Assembly: GCF_000970045.1 (NCBI RefSeq)
Contig: NZ_CP009505.1
Coordinates: forward strand, 1,178,001 to 1,242,000
DNA: 64,000 nucleotides
Reading direction: 5' to 3'
Source of the DNA: Methanosarcina sp. MTP4
GTDB taxonomy: Archaea > Halobacteriota > Methanosarcinia > Methanosarcinales > Methanosarcinaceae
Both the position numbers and the translations under genes were made by a program. Shown here one piece after another: positions 17,524 through 25,211 of the stretch (its first letter is position 1; every line of letters begins with the position of its first letter). The notes beneath the pieces were generated by a model. The model saw only the letters and a list, made by a program, of their open reading frames with translations. It was not told where the DNA came from and made no database searches.

Positions 17524-18654
17524 TCACTGGAGCGTTCCATACCCAGCCGCTTTTTTGCGACCGGAGGCTGCCAGCTTATTCACTCCCCTGTAAAGGGTAT
17601 TCCTCTCTTTAGGGACCCTGCCGGCCCCGTGGATCATCCATTCCAGTTCTTCAGCCGAAATGAGTTCTCCGTTATTCGCCCCTGCTGACTTTGAAATGCT
17701 CTCTTCCATCAGGGTACCTCCCAGGTCGTTGGCTCCGCAGTGGAGGGCAAACTGGGCAAGTTTTTTCCCGAGCTTCACCCAGCTTGTCTGGATGTTCTCG
17801 ACATGGGTATGGAGAAGGATTCTGGAGATTGCGTAAATTTTCAGGTCTTCCGTTCCGGGGGTGGCGTACCTGCCTTCCCGGATCATTTTTTCCCCTATAG
17901 GGTTGTTGTAGGGCATGAACGGCAGGGGCACGAATTCGGTAATGCCGCCGGTTTCCCTCTGGATTTCCCGGATCGTTAGGATATGTTCTATCCTCTCTTC
18001 CGGGGTCTCAACATGCCCGTACATCATGGTTGCGGTTGTGGGAATCCCTGTGGCATGGGCCTGCCTGACCACTTCAACCCATTCTCCTGTCTTGAGTTTC
18101 GCAGGACAGATGATTTCCCGTACGCGGTCGGAAAGGATTTCAGCAGCCGTCCCGGGCATGGTGTCAAGTCCGCTTTTCTTGAGCCTGGAAAGGGCTTCTT
18201 TTACAGTGATTCCGCTGATGTGGGCGGCATGGTAGACTTCCATGGGGGAAAAGGCATGGACGTGCATTTCCGGCCATTCGGCTTTTATGGCCTCGACTAT
18301 TCCCTGATAAAAGTCCAGGCCCACATCAGGCAAAAGCCCTCCCTGGATGCAGACTTCAGTGGCTTTTGCACTGGCTGCTTCCTTTACCCTGGCAAGGATT
18401 TTTTCAAGGCTCAGGATGTAGCCCTTATTGTCCCTGAATGCGCAGAACCCGCAGGTTCCAACGCAGCGGCTGGTGAAATTGATGTTCCTGTTCACAACAT
18501 ATGTGACCTCGTCTCCCACGGCAAAGGCGCGGAGCTCGTCCGCAAACCTGAACAGTTCGAAAGGCGGAGTCTGCAGGAGCAGGCTTGCGTCTTCTTTCGT
18601 GTTCTTTCCCTGATATGCACGTTCGATGAGGTCATCTGGGATTCTGCTGTCCAT
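17524..18654 (-). CDS. cofH: FO synthase subunit CofH, first copy
   Basis: A 376-residue radical-SAM enzyme with the C-x3-C-x2-C motif CVGTCGFCAF near residue 67. It carries the CofH segments CIQGGLLPDVGLDFY, MPGTAAEILSDRVREIICP and MMYGHVETPEERIEH. It starts three bases after the cofG stop, so the two subunits needed for FO formation are tightly coupled. Two consecutive cofH genes are present. Either both serve FO synthesis or one has taken a related role; sequence alone does not decide. Confidence 0.93.
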   Translation of the reverse strand: MDSRIPDDLIERAYQGKNTKEDASLLLQTPPFELFRFADELRAFAVGDEVTYVVNRNINFTSRCVGTCGFCAFRDNKGYILSLEKILARVKEAASAKATEVCIQGGLLPDVGLDFYQGIVEAIKAEWPEMHVHAFSPMEVYHAAHISGITVKEALSRLKKSGLDTMPGTAAEILSDRVREIICPAKLKTGEWVEVVRQAHATGIPTTATMMYGHVETPEERIEHILTIREIQRETGGITEFVPLPFMPYNNPIGEKMIREGRYATPGTEDLKIYAISRILLHTHVENIQTSWVKLGKKLAQFALHCGANDLGGTLMEESISKSAGANNGELISAEELEWMIHGAGRVPKERNTLYRGVNKLAASGRKKAAGYGTLQ

Positions 18655-18657
18655 TTT

Positions 18658-19680
18658 TTATTCCTCGGAATACTCGTTTTCGGGGGGTTTCCTGTAACCT
18701 TTCCTGTCGGAAAGCCGCTCAATCAGTCCACTTATCCCGGGTGAGTACCAGCCCTTCCTGACGTACTGCGGGTAGATTGGCAGGCGTTCCCTGAGGGGGA
18801 TACTCCCGAGTTTTTCCTGCAGGGCTCTAACGTCCGGCCATTCGGCTTCCGGGTTGATCCAGTCAATGGTAAGAGGGGAAATTCCTCCCAGGTCCGAAAC
18901 TCCTTTTGCGATCAGGACTTTCGGGTCGATAAGGTTCGGAGCCACCTGCACGGCAACGTCTGCGGGCAAAAGCTGCCTGGCAAGGGTCACGGTGTCTATC
19001 ATCTCTTCTGCCGTTGGCTCGGGATGCTTTTCCATGGGGGTCCCGGGTTTTGGGGCGAAGTTCTGGATGATAACTTCCTGGATATGCCCGTACTTCCTGT
19101 GCAGGGCTGCAATCGTCTCCAGGGATTCTATCCTATCTTCCCGGCTTTCGCCTATCCCCACAAGCAAACCAGTGGTATAGGGGATACGGAGCTTTCCGGC
19201 TTCCCGGATAGTTTCGATTCTTCTCTCCGGGTCCTTGCCGGGACAGTCCCGGTGGGCTTCCAGAACCGCGGTGGTCTCGAGCATGAGCCCCATACTGGCG
19301 TTCAGGGGTTTTAAGGCTTCGAGTTCCGAGCGGGTCATGACGCCTGCATTCGTGTGAGGCAGGATTCCGATTTCGATAGCGGTTTTGGAGAGCTGGATGA
19401 GGTAGTCCAGGGTGGAAGAATATCCCAGGGTGTCGAGCCATTCGCGGTATTCGGGCAGTTCTTCGGCATATTCCCCGAAGGTGAAAAGAGCTTCCGTACA
19501 CCCTGCTTTCACCCCGTTTTCAAGGATGGGGATTACCTCTTCGGGTTTCATGAGCCTGGCTTCGGGATGTCCGGGGTCGCGCCTGAACCCGCAGTATGCG
19601 CAGTGGTTCCTGCAGACGTTGGTTACGGGAATGAATACGTTTTTCGAATAAGTTACGAAAGGGGGGTTTTCCTGTTGAAT
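18658..19680 (-). CDS. cofG: FO synthase subunit CofG, with non-standard start
   Basis: A radical-SAM enzyme that closes the deazaflavin ring (7,8-didemethyl-8-hydroxy-5-deazariboflavin synthase). The essential cluster motif CRNHCAYCGFRRDPG lies upstream of the first ATG in this frame (19551), so translation must begin earlier. The frame is open back to a stop at 19705-19707. Between that stop and the motif there is no ATG, GTG or TTG. The best candidate is ATT at 19680, with AGGTG eight bases before it. Other family features are NAGVMTRSELEALKP, LLVGIGESREDRIESL and QNFAPKPGTPM. The gene heads the cofG-H-H-C row. A sequencing error near the start is the main alternative to true ATT initiation. 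Confidence 0.88.
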   Translation of the reverse strand: MQQENPPFVTYSKNVFIPVTNVCRNHCAYCGFRRDPGHPEARLMKPEEVIPILENGVKAGCTEALFTFGEYAEELPEYREWLDTLGYSSTLDYLIQLSKTAIEIGILPHTNAGVMTRSELEALKPLNASMGLMLETTAVLEAHRDCPGKDPERRIETIREAGKLRIPYTTGLLVGIGESREDRIESLETIAALHRKYGHIQEVIIQNFAPKPGTPMEKHPEPTAEEMIDTVTLARQLLPADVAVQVAPNLIDPKVLIAKGVSDLGGISPLTIDWINPEAEWPDVRALQEKLGSIPLRERLPIYPQYVRKGWYSPGISGLIERLSDRKGYRKPPENEYSEE

Positions 19681-19803
19681 GGTAAAACACCTGCCAGCTA
19701 GGGTCTATTCTGGATCTATTTTTGATCTATTGTTATACTCTGGAATCTTCGGGTCCGGGTTTTCTTATGTGATTATTAAGTGTGAAATTTTTAAGGATGG
19801 GAC

Positions 19804-21081
19804 TCAGCCAAGAATTTTCTCCATGGTCCTGGCAACTCCAAGGGCTATTCCCTCGACTTCGATTCCTCCTTCTCCTTTGGCTCCGTCTCCTACGACGTAG
19901 AGGTCCGGGATTGGGGTATTGTTGCCGGGGTCAGTTCCCGAGGACGCCCTGTTTACGGGCCAGGAATCATGATAGGACTGGATGAGCAGGACTTCGTATT
20001 TTTTGCCCGGGAAGATCTCTTTTAAGTCCCGGAGGCCCATTTCGATTTCTTCTTCAAGTTTCCCTACATTTTCCGGAGCCACATGCTGGTGGGACATGGT
20101 CAGGTGCTTTCCGGGAGGGGAAAGTGACGGGTCCACCTGGGTGACCTCATTGATCCCGTTTACGCGCCTTGCATAAGGGGTCAGCAGCACTCCGGAGTGC
20201 CCTATCAGGGGTTCTTCTGCGGAAAGGCAGATTTTTATGCCGGCTGAGGGCTGCAGGGTTTTAAGGGTCCTGAGATATTCGGCATTTTTTTCTTCGGAGA
20301 GGATTTCACTGCAGAGCCCGGCAGTTGCGGCATGGCCTATGTTGCTTATTACGAGGTCGGCTCTATGTTCCGTACCGTCCACTACAACTCCTACCGCTTT
20401 TCCGTTTTCCACCAGGATCTTCGAGACTTCGGTTTTCGTGTTGATTGTCCCGCCGTTTGCCGTGATCACCTTTTCAAGAGCGCCGGTTATACCTTTGCAG
20501 CCGCCCATGGGCACGCCCGGGCCCCCAAAGCGGTAAAGGTTTTCAATGATCTCGAAGACTTCTTCCACGGAGACCTCATCGCTTCTCATACTCAGGGACC
20601 AGCCGCAGAAGGAATCCGCAAGCTTCACCAGCCATTCATCTTTGACCTGGGATCTTATCCATTCCTTAAGAGTGCTCCCTTCGGGAGGGTCCTTTCTTGT
20701 GCTAACGATCAGATAAGCGCTTTTCAGGCGGTCTCTGTGGGAGAGCGGTTTCTGGAACTCGTTGAAAGGAATGTCCCTGAACCCTTGCCTGTAGTCGGCA
20801 TCCCCTTTCTTCAGGGGTAGGCGGATCGTAGTCTTTTCGGAGCGTACGATCTGGACGTCAGCTCCTATCTCTTTGAGAAGTTTGGCAAGGGGGCCACCCG
20901 GGCCGTGGGGGAGCATGTGAAAAGCTCCGCTGGAAAGCTGGAAGCCCTTATACTCAAGATTCGTGAACCTGCCTCCTGTAATCGGGAGCCGTTCGAATAC
21001 TTCAACGGCATTTCCTGCCTTCGAAAGCCTGGCGGCACTCAGGAGCCCACCCAGCCCGGCACCGATGATTACTACTCTCAT
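19804..21081 (-). CDS. Phytoene-desaturase-like FAD-dependent oxidoreductase
   Basis: A 425-residue flavoprotein of the CrtI/phytoene dehydrogenase group. It has an N-terminal FAD site MRVVIIGAGLGGLLSAARLS, then ITGGRFTNLEYKGFQLSSGA and a C-terminal FAD segment PDLYVVGDGAKGEGGIEVEG. In Methanosarcina, members of this group act on isoprenoid chains of lipids. One homolog in M. acetivorans is reported to be needed for hydroxyarchaeol, but whether this gene is the same ortholog cannot be told here. The start at 21081 overlaps the stop of the ferredoxin gene (ATGA), which suggests a ferredoxin-linked redox role. The open frame upstream of 21081 is a shadow of that ferredoxin. Confidence 0.85.
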   Translation of the reverse strand: MRVVIIGAGLGGLLSAARLSKAGNAVEVFERLPITGGRFTNLEYKGFQLSSGAFHMLPHGPGGPLAKLLKEIGADVQIVRSEKTTIRLPLKKGDADYRQGFRDIPFNEFQKPLSHRDRLKSAYLIVSTRKDPPEGSTLKEWIRSQVKDEWLVKLADSFCGWSLSMRSDEVSVEEVFEIIENLYRFGGPGVPMGGCKGITGALEKVITANGGTINTKTEVSKILVENGKAVGVVVDGTEHRADLVISNIGHAATAGLCSEILSEEKNAEYLRTLKTLQPSAGIKICLSAEEPLIGHSGVLLTPYARRVNGINEVTQVDPSLSPPGKHLTMSHQHVAPENVGKLEEEIEMGLRDLKEIFPGKKYEVLLIQSYHDSWPVNRASSGTDPGNNTPIPDLYVVGDGAKGEGGIEVEGIALGVARTMEKILG

Positions 21082-21239
21082 ACCGACACCTCTATGGCTT
21101 TTACGGGGCAGTAGGGGGCACATGTCCCGCATTCCACACAGGCATCGGTTATCCGGGCTTTTCCTCTGACCACTATTGCGCCCTGCCTGCAAAAGGATGT
21201 GCATTGTCCGCACCCTACACAGTTATCGTTAATTTTCAT
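21078..21239 (-). CDS. 2[4Fe-4S] ferredoxin coupled to the CrtI-like oxidoreductase
   Basis: A 53-residue protein translated from 21239 with clusters CVGCGQCTSFC (followed by RQGA) and CVECGTCAPYCP, each of C-x2-C-x2-C-x3-C form. In the first cluster the residue after the last Cys is Arg and not the usual Pro. The ORF overlaps the oxidoreductase by four bases. This repeats the ferredoxin-flavoprotein layout of the geranylgeranyl reductase pair 6 kb away, although the two ferredoxins differ in sequence. Confidence 0.88.
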   Translation of the reverse strand: MKINDNCVGCGQCTSFCRQGAIVVRGKARITDACVECGTCAPYCPVKAIEVSV

Positions 21240-21317
21240 ACGATTTCCACCAGCTTTCCTATCATGAAAGGAGTTATTATAAAGTATTGGTATGACGTTT
21301 GGTCTCTTTTTTGTTCG

Positions 21318-21445
21318 GATAAGCCTTGAATCCCGGAAAAGTTTGAATTCCGTGAGGAGGCTTAAATGTCGGGATTAAGCTTGAATGCCGGGGAAGTTTG
21401 AATACCAGTATCAAGTTTGAATCTCGGGGGGAGGCTTAAAGGGCG
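21318..21445. repeat. Degenerate short repeats upstream of the second ferredoxin
   Basis: Several imperfect copies of AAGTTTGAATNCCGGGG, alternating with GAGGCTTAAA, lie between 21318 and 21445. Spacing is irregular and no reading frame is kept. Confidence 0.55.
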
Positions 21446-21629
21446 GGGCATATTTTAAGTTTCTGACCACGTTTTAAATGTCCGTTTGTCCGGATTGCCC
21501 GGGGACAGTTAAGCTGACTCGCTCTTTGAAAAACTTGCCATCTGCCATATTTATGCGGTTGATGATATATCATTTATTTATATCAATTTGATTATAATAT
21601 CTTATAGGTACTCCTGTTTGGTTCCTGTG

Positions 21630-21883
21630 GGTTCCTTGCAGGAGTTTCGGTTGAAGCTTTATGATTTGCTGCCTATATTATATCTGCCGTGCCTTTAGGT
21701 GGCTAAGGGCTGAGCCAATTGAAGTGCTGGTGAAATCCATCCTCCGTCCTGTGAGGGGTGTCGGGGTAGCATGGTAAATGGAATTGGAGTTGCGCACTTG
21801 ATATGTAAAACCAAGCACATTAGAGCTTGCCAGGAAAATCCTGCTTTAGACCGTTTGGTGCTCCATGCTACTGGTTTTTTTTT
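21630..21883 (+). ncRNA. Candidate structured non-coding RNA upstream of fpo
   Basis: About 250 bases with a dense set of complementary segments. GTAGCATGG (21766-21774) pairs exactly with CCATGCTAC (21863-21871) and is followed after three bases by nine T (21875-21883). Inside this stem lie CAAGC/GCTTG (21812-21816/21825-21829) and CAGGA/TCCTG (21831-21835/21839-21843). Upstream are GGCT/AGCC (21701-21704/21713-21716), CCTC/GAGG (21741-21744/21753-21756), and a longer-range CCAATT/AATTGG pair that competes with part of the others. An A/T-rich promoter-like region with TTATTTATATCAA near 21570-21583 precedes it. Reading frames through it are short and lack ribosome binding sites. It does not match tRNA, SRP or RNase P RNA as far as can be judged by eye. 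The 5' end is a guess. Confidence 0.5.
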
Positions 21884-22189
21884 CAACTGCGTAAGTCTTA
21901 TGGAAGGTTCTTTATTATTTTCGGTTCCGGAATGTTTCAGAGTCCAGATTTGTCATTATTATTTGTAATGTATTGGGGGGTTTTTATGCCTACTAAAATA
22001 ATTATTAGCTATATATATTTCTCGATCGTCTCTTTGAAAAATCTTGTCTGAAGGGTTAATTTATTTGGGTAATACGGGGTGAAATTTGTTTGTAAATATC
22101 ATATTTATGCTGTATATATAATTTAGGGGGATAGATATTGCTTTACCGATGTCAATTTTCTGTATAATTATTTTTTCATACAGTCTTTC

Positions 22190-22639
22190 AAATATTTAAA
22201 CTTAATATTTATATAATATTAATTATCTAGCACATACCTATAAATATCCCCTGATTCATTGCAGAAATAAATAGTGGTTATTTGGAATCTTAATTATTAA
22301 TAATAATAATCTCATGACAATTTGACCACTTTGCCGGAGGAGGAATTTCCTTAACTTCCGGTAATTTATTTCAATGGTCGGGCTTTGAAAAATATCTTTT
22401 CACAGCCCAAAAATCAGATGCCTGTTTCGTACTGAGTCAGGTTTTTTCAAAAAACCCGGTCCGAAGTACAGGTGTATTAATGATAGGCTCTGCGATGGGA
22501 TCTGCATTTGGTTGAATTCGGGTTCTGGAAACCCTCTCTCCTGAAGATGCAGATTTTTCTCAGGAATATCGAAAACCCTATAGAATCCAGGTCATAAAAT
22601 GCTGCAGTTTCAGATTGCCGCACTTTAAAAGGTGATACA
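22190..22639 (+). promoter_or_regulatory. fpo promoter and long structured fpoA leader with attenuator-like hairpin
   Basis: A TATA-rich stretch TTAATATTTATATAATATTAA lies near 22203-22223, about 415-435 bases before fpoA. This predicts a leader of nearly 400 bases. The leader contains hairpins GGGCT/AGCCC (22380-22384/22404-22408), GTACT/AGTAC (22429-22433/22465-22469) enclosing GGTTTTT-TCA-AAAAACC, and GGGTT/AACCC (22520-22524/22530-22534). The last lies inside a perfect 8-bp stem ATCTGCAT/ATGCAGAT (22500-22507/22547-22554) that ends in five T. That last stem plus T-run resembles an intrinsic terminator 80 bases before the start codon, so transcriptional control in the leader is possible. 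Confidence 0.45.
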
Positions 22640-23014
22640 ATGTCTGGAATAATCGATAGCTACATACCGGTTGCAATCTTTCTCGCCGTTGGGTTGATTA
22701 TGCCGCCCATGACGATGTTTATTGTAAAGCAACTGAGTCCGAGGAGCAAGGCAGCAAACAAATACACAACATACGAATCAGGTTCCGTCCCTACCGGGAC
22801 TGCCAGGATCCAGTTCAATGTTGAGTATTATCTCTATGCGATTGCTTTTGTTCTCTTTGATATTGAGGTGCTTTTCCTCTATCCCTGGGCCACGGTCTAC
22901 AAAGGGCACGGGATCACTTCAGTCGCAGTAATCGAGATGTTTGTCTTTATCTTCGTGCTGCTCTTCGGATACCTCTATCTCTGGAAGAAGGAGGCCCTTA
23001 CATGGGTGAAGTGA
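22640..23014 (+). CDS. fpoA: F420H2 dehydrogenase subunit FpoA
   Basis: A 124-residue membrane subunit homologous to NuoA of complex I, with three transmembrane helices. It carries the conserved loop KYTTYESGSVPTGTARIQFN after the first helix and FDIEVLFLYPWA in the second. Fpo oxidises F420H2 and reduces methanophenazine while pumping protons. GGTGAT precedes the ATG. It overlaps fpoB by 13 bases. Confidence 0.97.
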   Translation: MSGIIDSYIPVAIFLAVGLIMPPMTMFIVKQLSPRSKAANKYTTYESGSVPTGTARIQFNVEYYLYAIAFVLFDIEVLFLYPWATVYKGHGITSVAVIEMFVFIFVLLFGYLYLWKKEALTWVK

Positions 23015-23556
23015 AGGTGAAAAAAACGAGTGATATAAAAAACACTCCGGATGACGAAATCCCGGGGGTAATCACTACCACCACCAGTGCGATCCATAAC
23101 TTCCTCAAGAAGTCCAAAGCTCAGGACTTTATAAATTGGGGAAGGAAAAACTCGCTCTGGTTCATGACCCAGCCCATGGGCTGTTGCGGGGTGGAGATGA
23201 TTGCTACGGGCTGTGCCCACTATGATACGGACCGCTTCGGGATCATTCCAAGGAACTCTCCGAGGCATGCGGATGTCATGATCATCAGTGGCTACGTGAC
23301 AAAGAAATATCTGCCGGCTTTGAAGAGGCTCTGGGAACAGATGCCGGCTCCAAAGTGGGTTCTCTGCATGGGGGACTGCTCTATCAGCGGCGGCCCGTTC
23401 TACGAATCCTACAGCACGGTACAGAACATCGATGAGATGTTTCCCATTGATGTGTTTATTCCCGGCTGCCCTCCGCGGCCTGAAGCCCTGATCCAGGGGT
23501 TCGTGGAGCTCCAGGAAAAAATCAAAGCCAAGAAAGACCTGGGAACGGAATATTGA
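23002..23556 (+). CDS. fpoB: F420H2 dehydrogenase subunit FpoB
   Basis: A 184-residue NuoB-type peripheral subunit that carries the terminal [4Fe-4S] cluster N2 next to the quinone-type site. The cluster ligands are visible as the tandem Cys pair in PMGCCGVEMIATGCAH, the Cys in CMGDCSISGGPF and the Cys in PGCPPRPEALIQG. The N terminus is hydrophilic. Its start overlaps the 3' end of fpoA. Confidence 0.97.
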   Translation: MGEVKVKKTSDIKNTPDDEIPGVITTTTSAIHNFLKKSKAQDFINWGRKNSLWFMTQPMGCCGVEMIATGCAHYDTDRFGIIPRNSPRHADVMIISGYVTKKYLPALKRLWEQMPAPKWVLCMGDCSISGGPFYESYSTVQNIDEMFPIDVFIPGCPPRPEALIQGFVELQEKIKAKKDLGTEY

Positions 23557-23594
23557 GGTTTTTCTAACGGTTTTGAATTATTCGAGGGAAAATA

Positions 23595-24071
23595 ATGGAT
23601 GCCAGAACAATTATCGAATCACTGACCAGTGAATTTCCGGAGGCAATTTCCGAATCCGAGGTCGAATCCGAAATTCGCGTAAGGGCATACGTGGCTGCGG
23701 AAAAGGCAAAGGAAACCTGCCAGTACCTTAAGGATTCCCTTCAGTTTGACCACCTCGGCAGCGTCTGCGGAGTTGACTATCCGAAGCGTGGGGAAATCGA
23801 AGTTGTCTACCACATCGCTTCATATGAGCACCCTGTGGTCCTTATGCTGAAGGCAAAACTTCCCCGGGAAAACCCGGAAATCGAGTCAGTCGTGCCGGTC
23901 TACTGGAACGCAAACTGGTACGAGCGAGAAACCTACGAACTCTACGGGGTCATGTTCAAAAACCACCCTGACTTAAGGCCCCTGGTGCTTCCTGAAGAGA
24001 TGCTGGGCGAGTGGCCTCTCAGGAAAGACTACGAGGGTTTCCCGAACAAGACAGCCAGAAACCTTGTGTGA
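23595..24071 (+). CDS. fpoC: F420H2 dehydrogenase subunit FpoC
   Basis: A 158-residue NuoC-type subunit of the peripheral connecting module. It shows the family segment NWYERETYELYGVMFKNHPDLR and the closing EWPLRKDYEGFP. It lies 38 bp after fpoB, with GAGGGAAA before the ATG. It contacts FpoD and FpoB in the complex and has no cofactor of its own. Confidence 0.96.
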   Translation: MDARTIIESLTSEFPEAISESEVESEIRVRAYVAAEKAKETCQYLKDSLQFDHLGSVCGVDYPKRGEIEVVYHIASYEHPVVLMLKAKLPRENPEIESVVPVYWNANWYERETYELYGVMFKNHPDLRPLVLPEEMLGEWPLRKDYEGFPNKTARNLV

Positions 24072-24081
24072 GGGGTTAAAA

Positions 24082-25206
24082 ATGGAAGAAATGGTTGGAC
24101 CTAATGAGATGATCGTACACCTGGGCCCCCAGCATCCTATGCAGCCCGGACCTTTCAGACTGAACCTGAGGCTGAAAGGGGAAACCGTGGTGGATGCTGA
24201 TGTGGAACTGGGTTACATTCACAAAGGTATTGAAAAAATCCTGGAAAACAAGACCTACCTCCAGGGAATCCCTATCGTGGACAGGATCTGCTACCTGGTA
24301 GCCCTGACCAACGAGGAATGTTTTGTAGGCTGTGTGGAAAAACTTGCAGGAATCGAGGTTCCCGAAAGGGCCCAGTATATCAGGGTCATTATAGAGGAAC
24401 TTTCCAGGCTGCAGAGCCACCTGCTCGGCATGGGCGAGTACGGGGAATTCATCGGCTTTGTTTCCATGTTCATGTACACGATTAAGGAAAGGGAAGATAT
24501 CCTGACTCTTATCGACATGGTTACCGGAGCCCGGGTCACCCACACCTACCTGAAGTTCGGAGGGGTGCGCGACGACCTGCCCGAAGGCTTCAAGGAAACA
24601 GCTCTTCCTGTCCTGAACAACCTCAAGAAGGTCATTGACGATTACGAGGAAATGTTTGCGTCGGACTCTATCTACAGGGAACGTGCCGAGGGTGTGGGCA
24701 TCCTTACCGCAGATGTTGCAAAGAACCTGGGTGTTTCCGGGCCTGCGCTCCGGGCAACGGGTGTTCCTTTCGATATCCGGAAGAACGAGCCCTACCTTGT
24801 CTATAAGGACCTGGACTTCAAGGTCTGCACCGAGACCGCAGGGGACTGCGCTGCAAGGGTGCGGGTAAGGCTTAACGAGATGCGGGAAAGCATCTACATC
24901 CTCGAACAGTGCCTTGACCGGATCCCTGACGGGCCGATTTTCCCCGTAAACTCTCCCTACGGCAGGAGGACTCCTGTTATGAGAGTGCCCCCAGGAGAGG
25001 TATTCCACAGAGTGGAAGACCCCAGGGGAGAAATGGGGATGTACATGATCTCTGACGGCTCGGACAAACCGCACAGGGTAAAGGTCAGAGGACCTTATTT
25101 CCCGACTCTGCAGGCCCTGCCCCCGCTTATCATAGGTACGACGGTTGCGGATGTGGCAGCGATTTCAGGCAGTATGGACGGATGTACCAGTGAAGCGGAC
25201 AGGTGA
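24082..25206 (+). CDS. fpoD: F420H2 dehydrogenase subunit FpoD
   Basis: A 374-residue NuoD-type subunit, which with FpoB shapes the methanophenazine reduction site. It has the N-terminal LGPQHPMQPGPFRLNL, ELGYIHKGIEK, the helix SRLQSHLLGMG, and the C-terminal RGPYFPTLQAL and ISGSMDGCTSEADR. It is related to the large subunit of [NiFe] hydrogenases, but the nickel cysteine pairs are missing, as in complex I. ATG 24082 with GAGGGG ahead is preferred to the ATG at 24064, which overlaps fpoC. Confidence 0.97.
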   Translation: MEEMVGPNEMIVHLGPQHPMQPGPFRLNLRLKGETVVDADVELGYIHKGIEKILENKTYLQGIPIVDRICYLVALTNEECFVGCVEKLAGIEVPERAQYIRVIIEELSRLQSHLLGMGEYGEFIGFVSMFMYTIKEREDILTLIDMVTGARVTHTYLKFGGVRDDLPEGFKETALPVLNNLKKVIDDYEEMFASDSIYRERAEGVGILTADVAKNLGVSGPALRATGVPFDIRKNEPYLVYKDLDFKVCTETAGDCAARVRVRLNEMRESIYILEQCLDRIPDGPIFPVNSPYGRRTPVMRVPPGEVFHRVEDPRGEMGMYMISDGSDKPHRVKVRGPYFPTLQALPPLIIGTTVADVAAISGSMDGCTSEADR

Positions 25207-25211
25207 TTTTA

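Noticed and set aside
21630-21883. Cobalamin riboswitch
   Set aside because: GGTGAAATCC and GCCAGGA...TCCTGC recall two conserved parts of that riboswitch, but other core elements were not found, the T-run follows directly, and the next gene (fpoA, 750 bases on) is not a cobalamin gene. A covariance search should settle it.
21771-21968. 65-codon protein in the folded RNA region
   Set aside because: No ribosome binding site, coding pattern weak, and the sequence is better explained by base-paired RNA.
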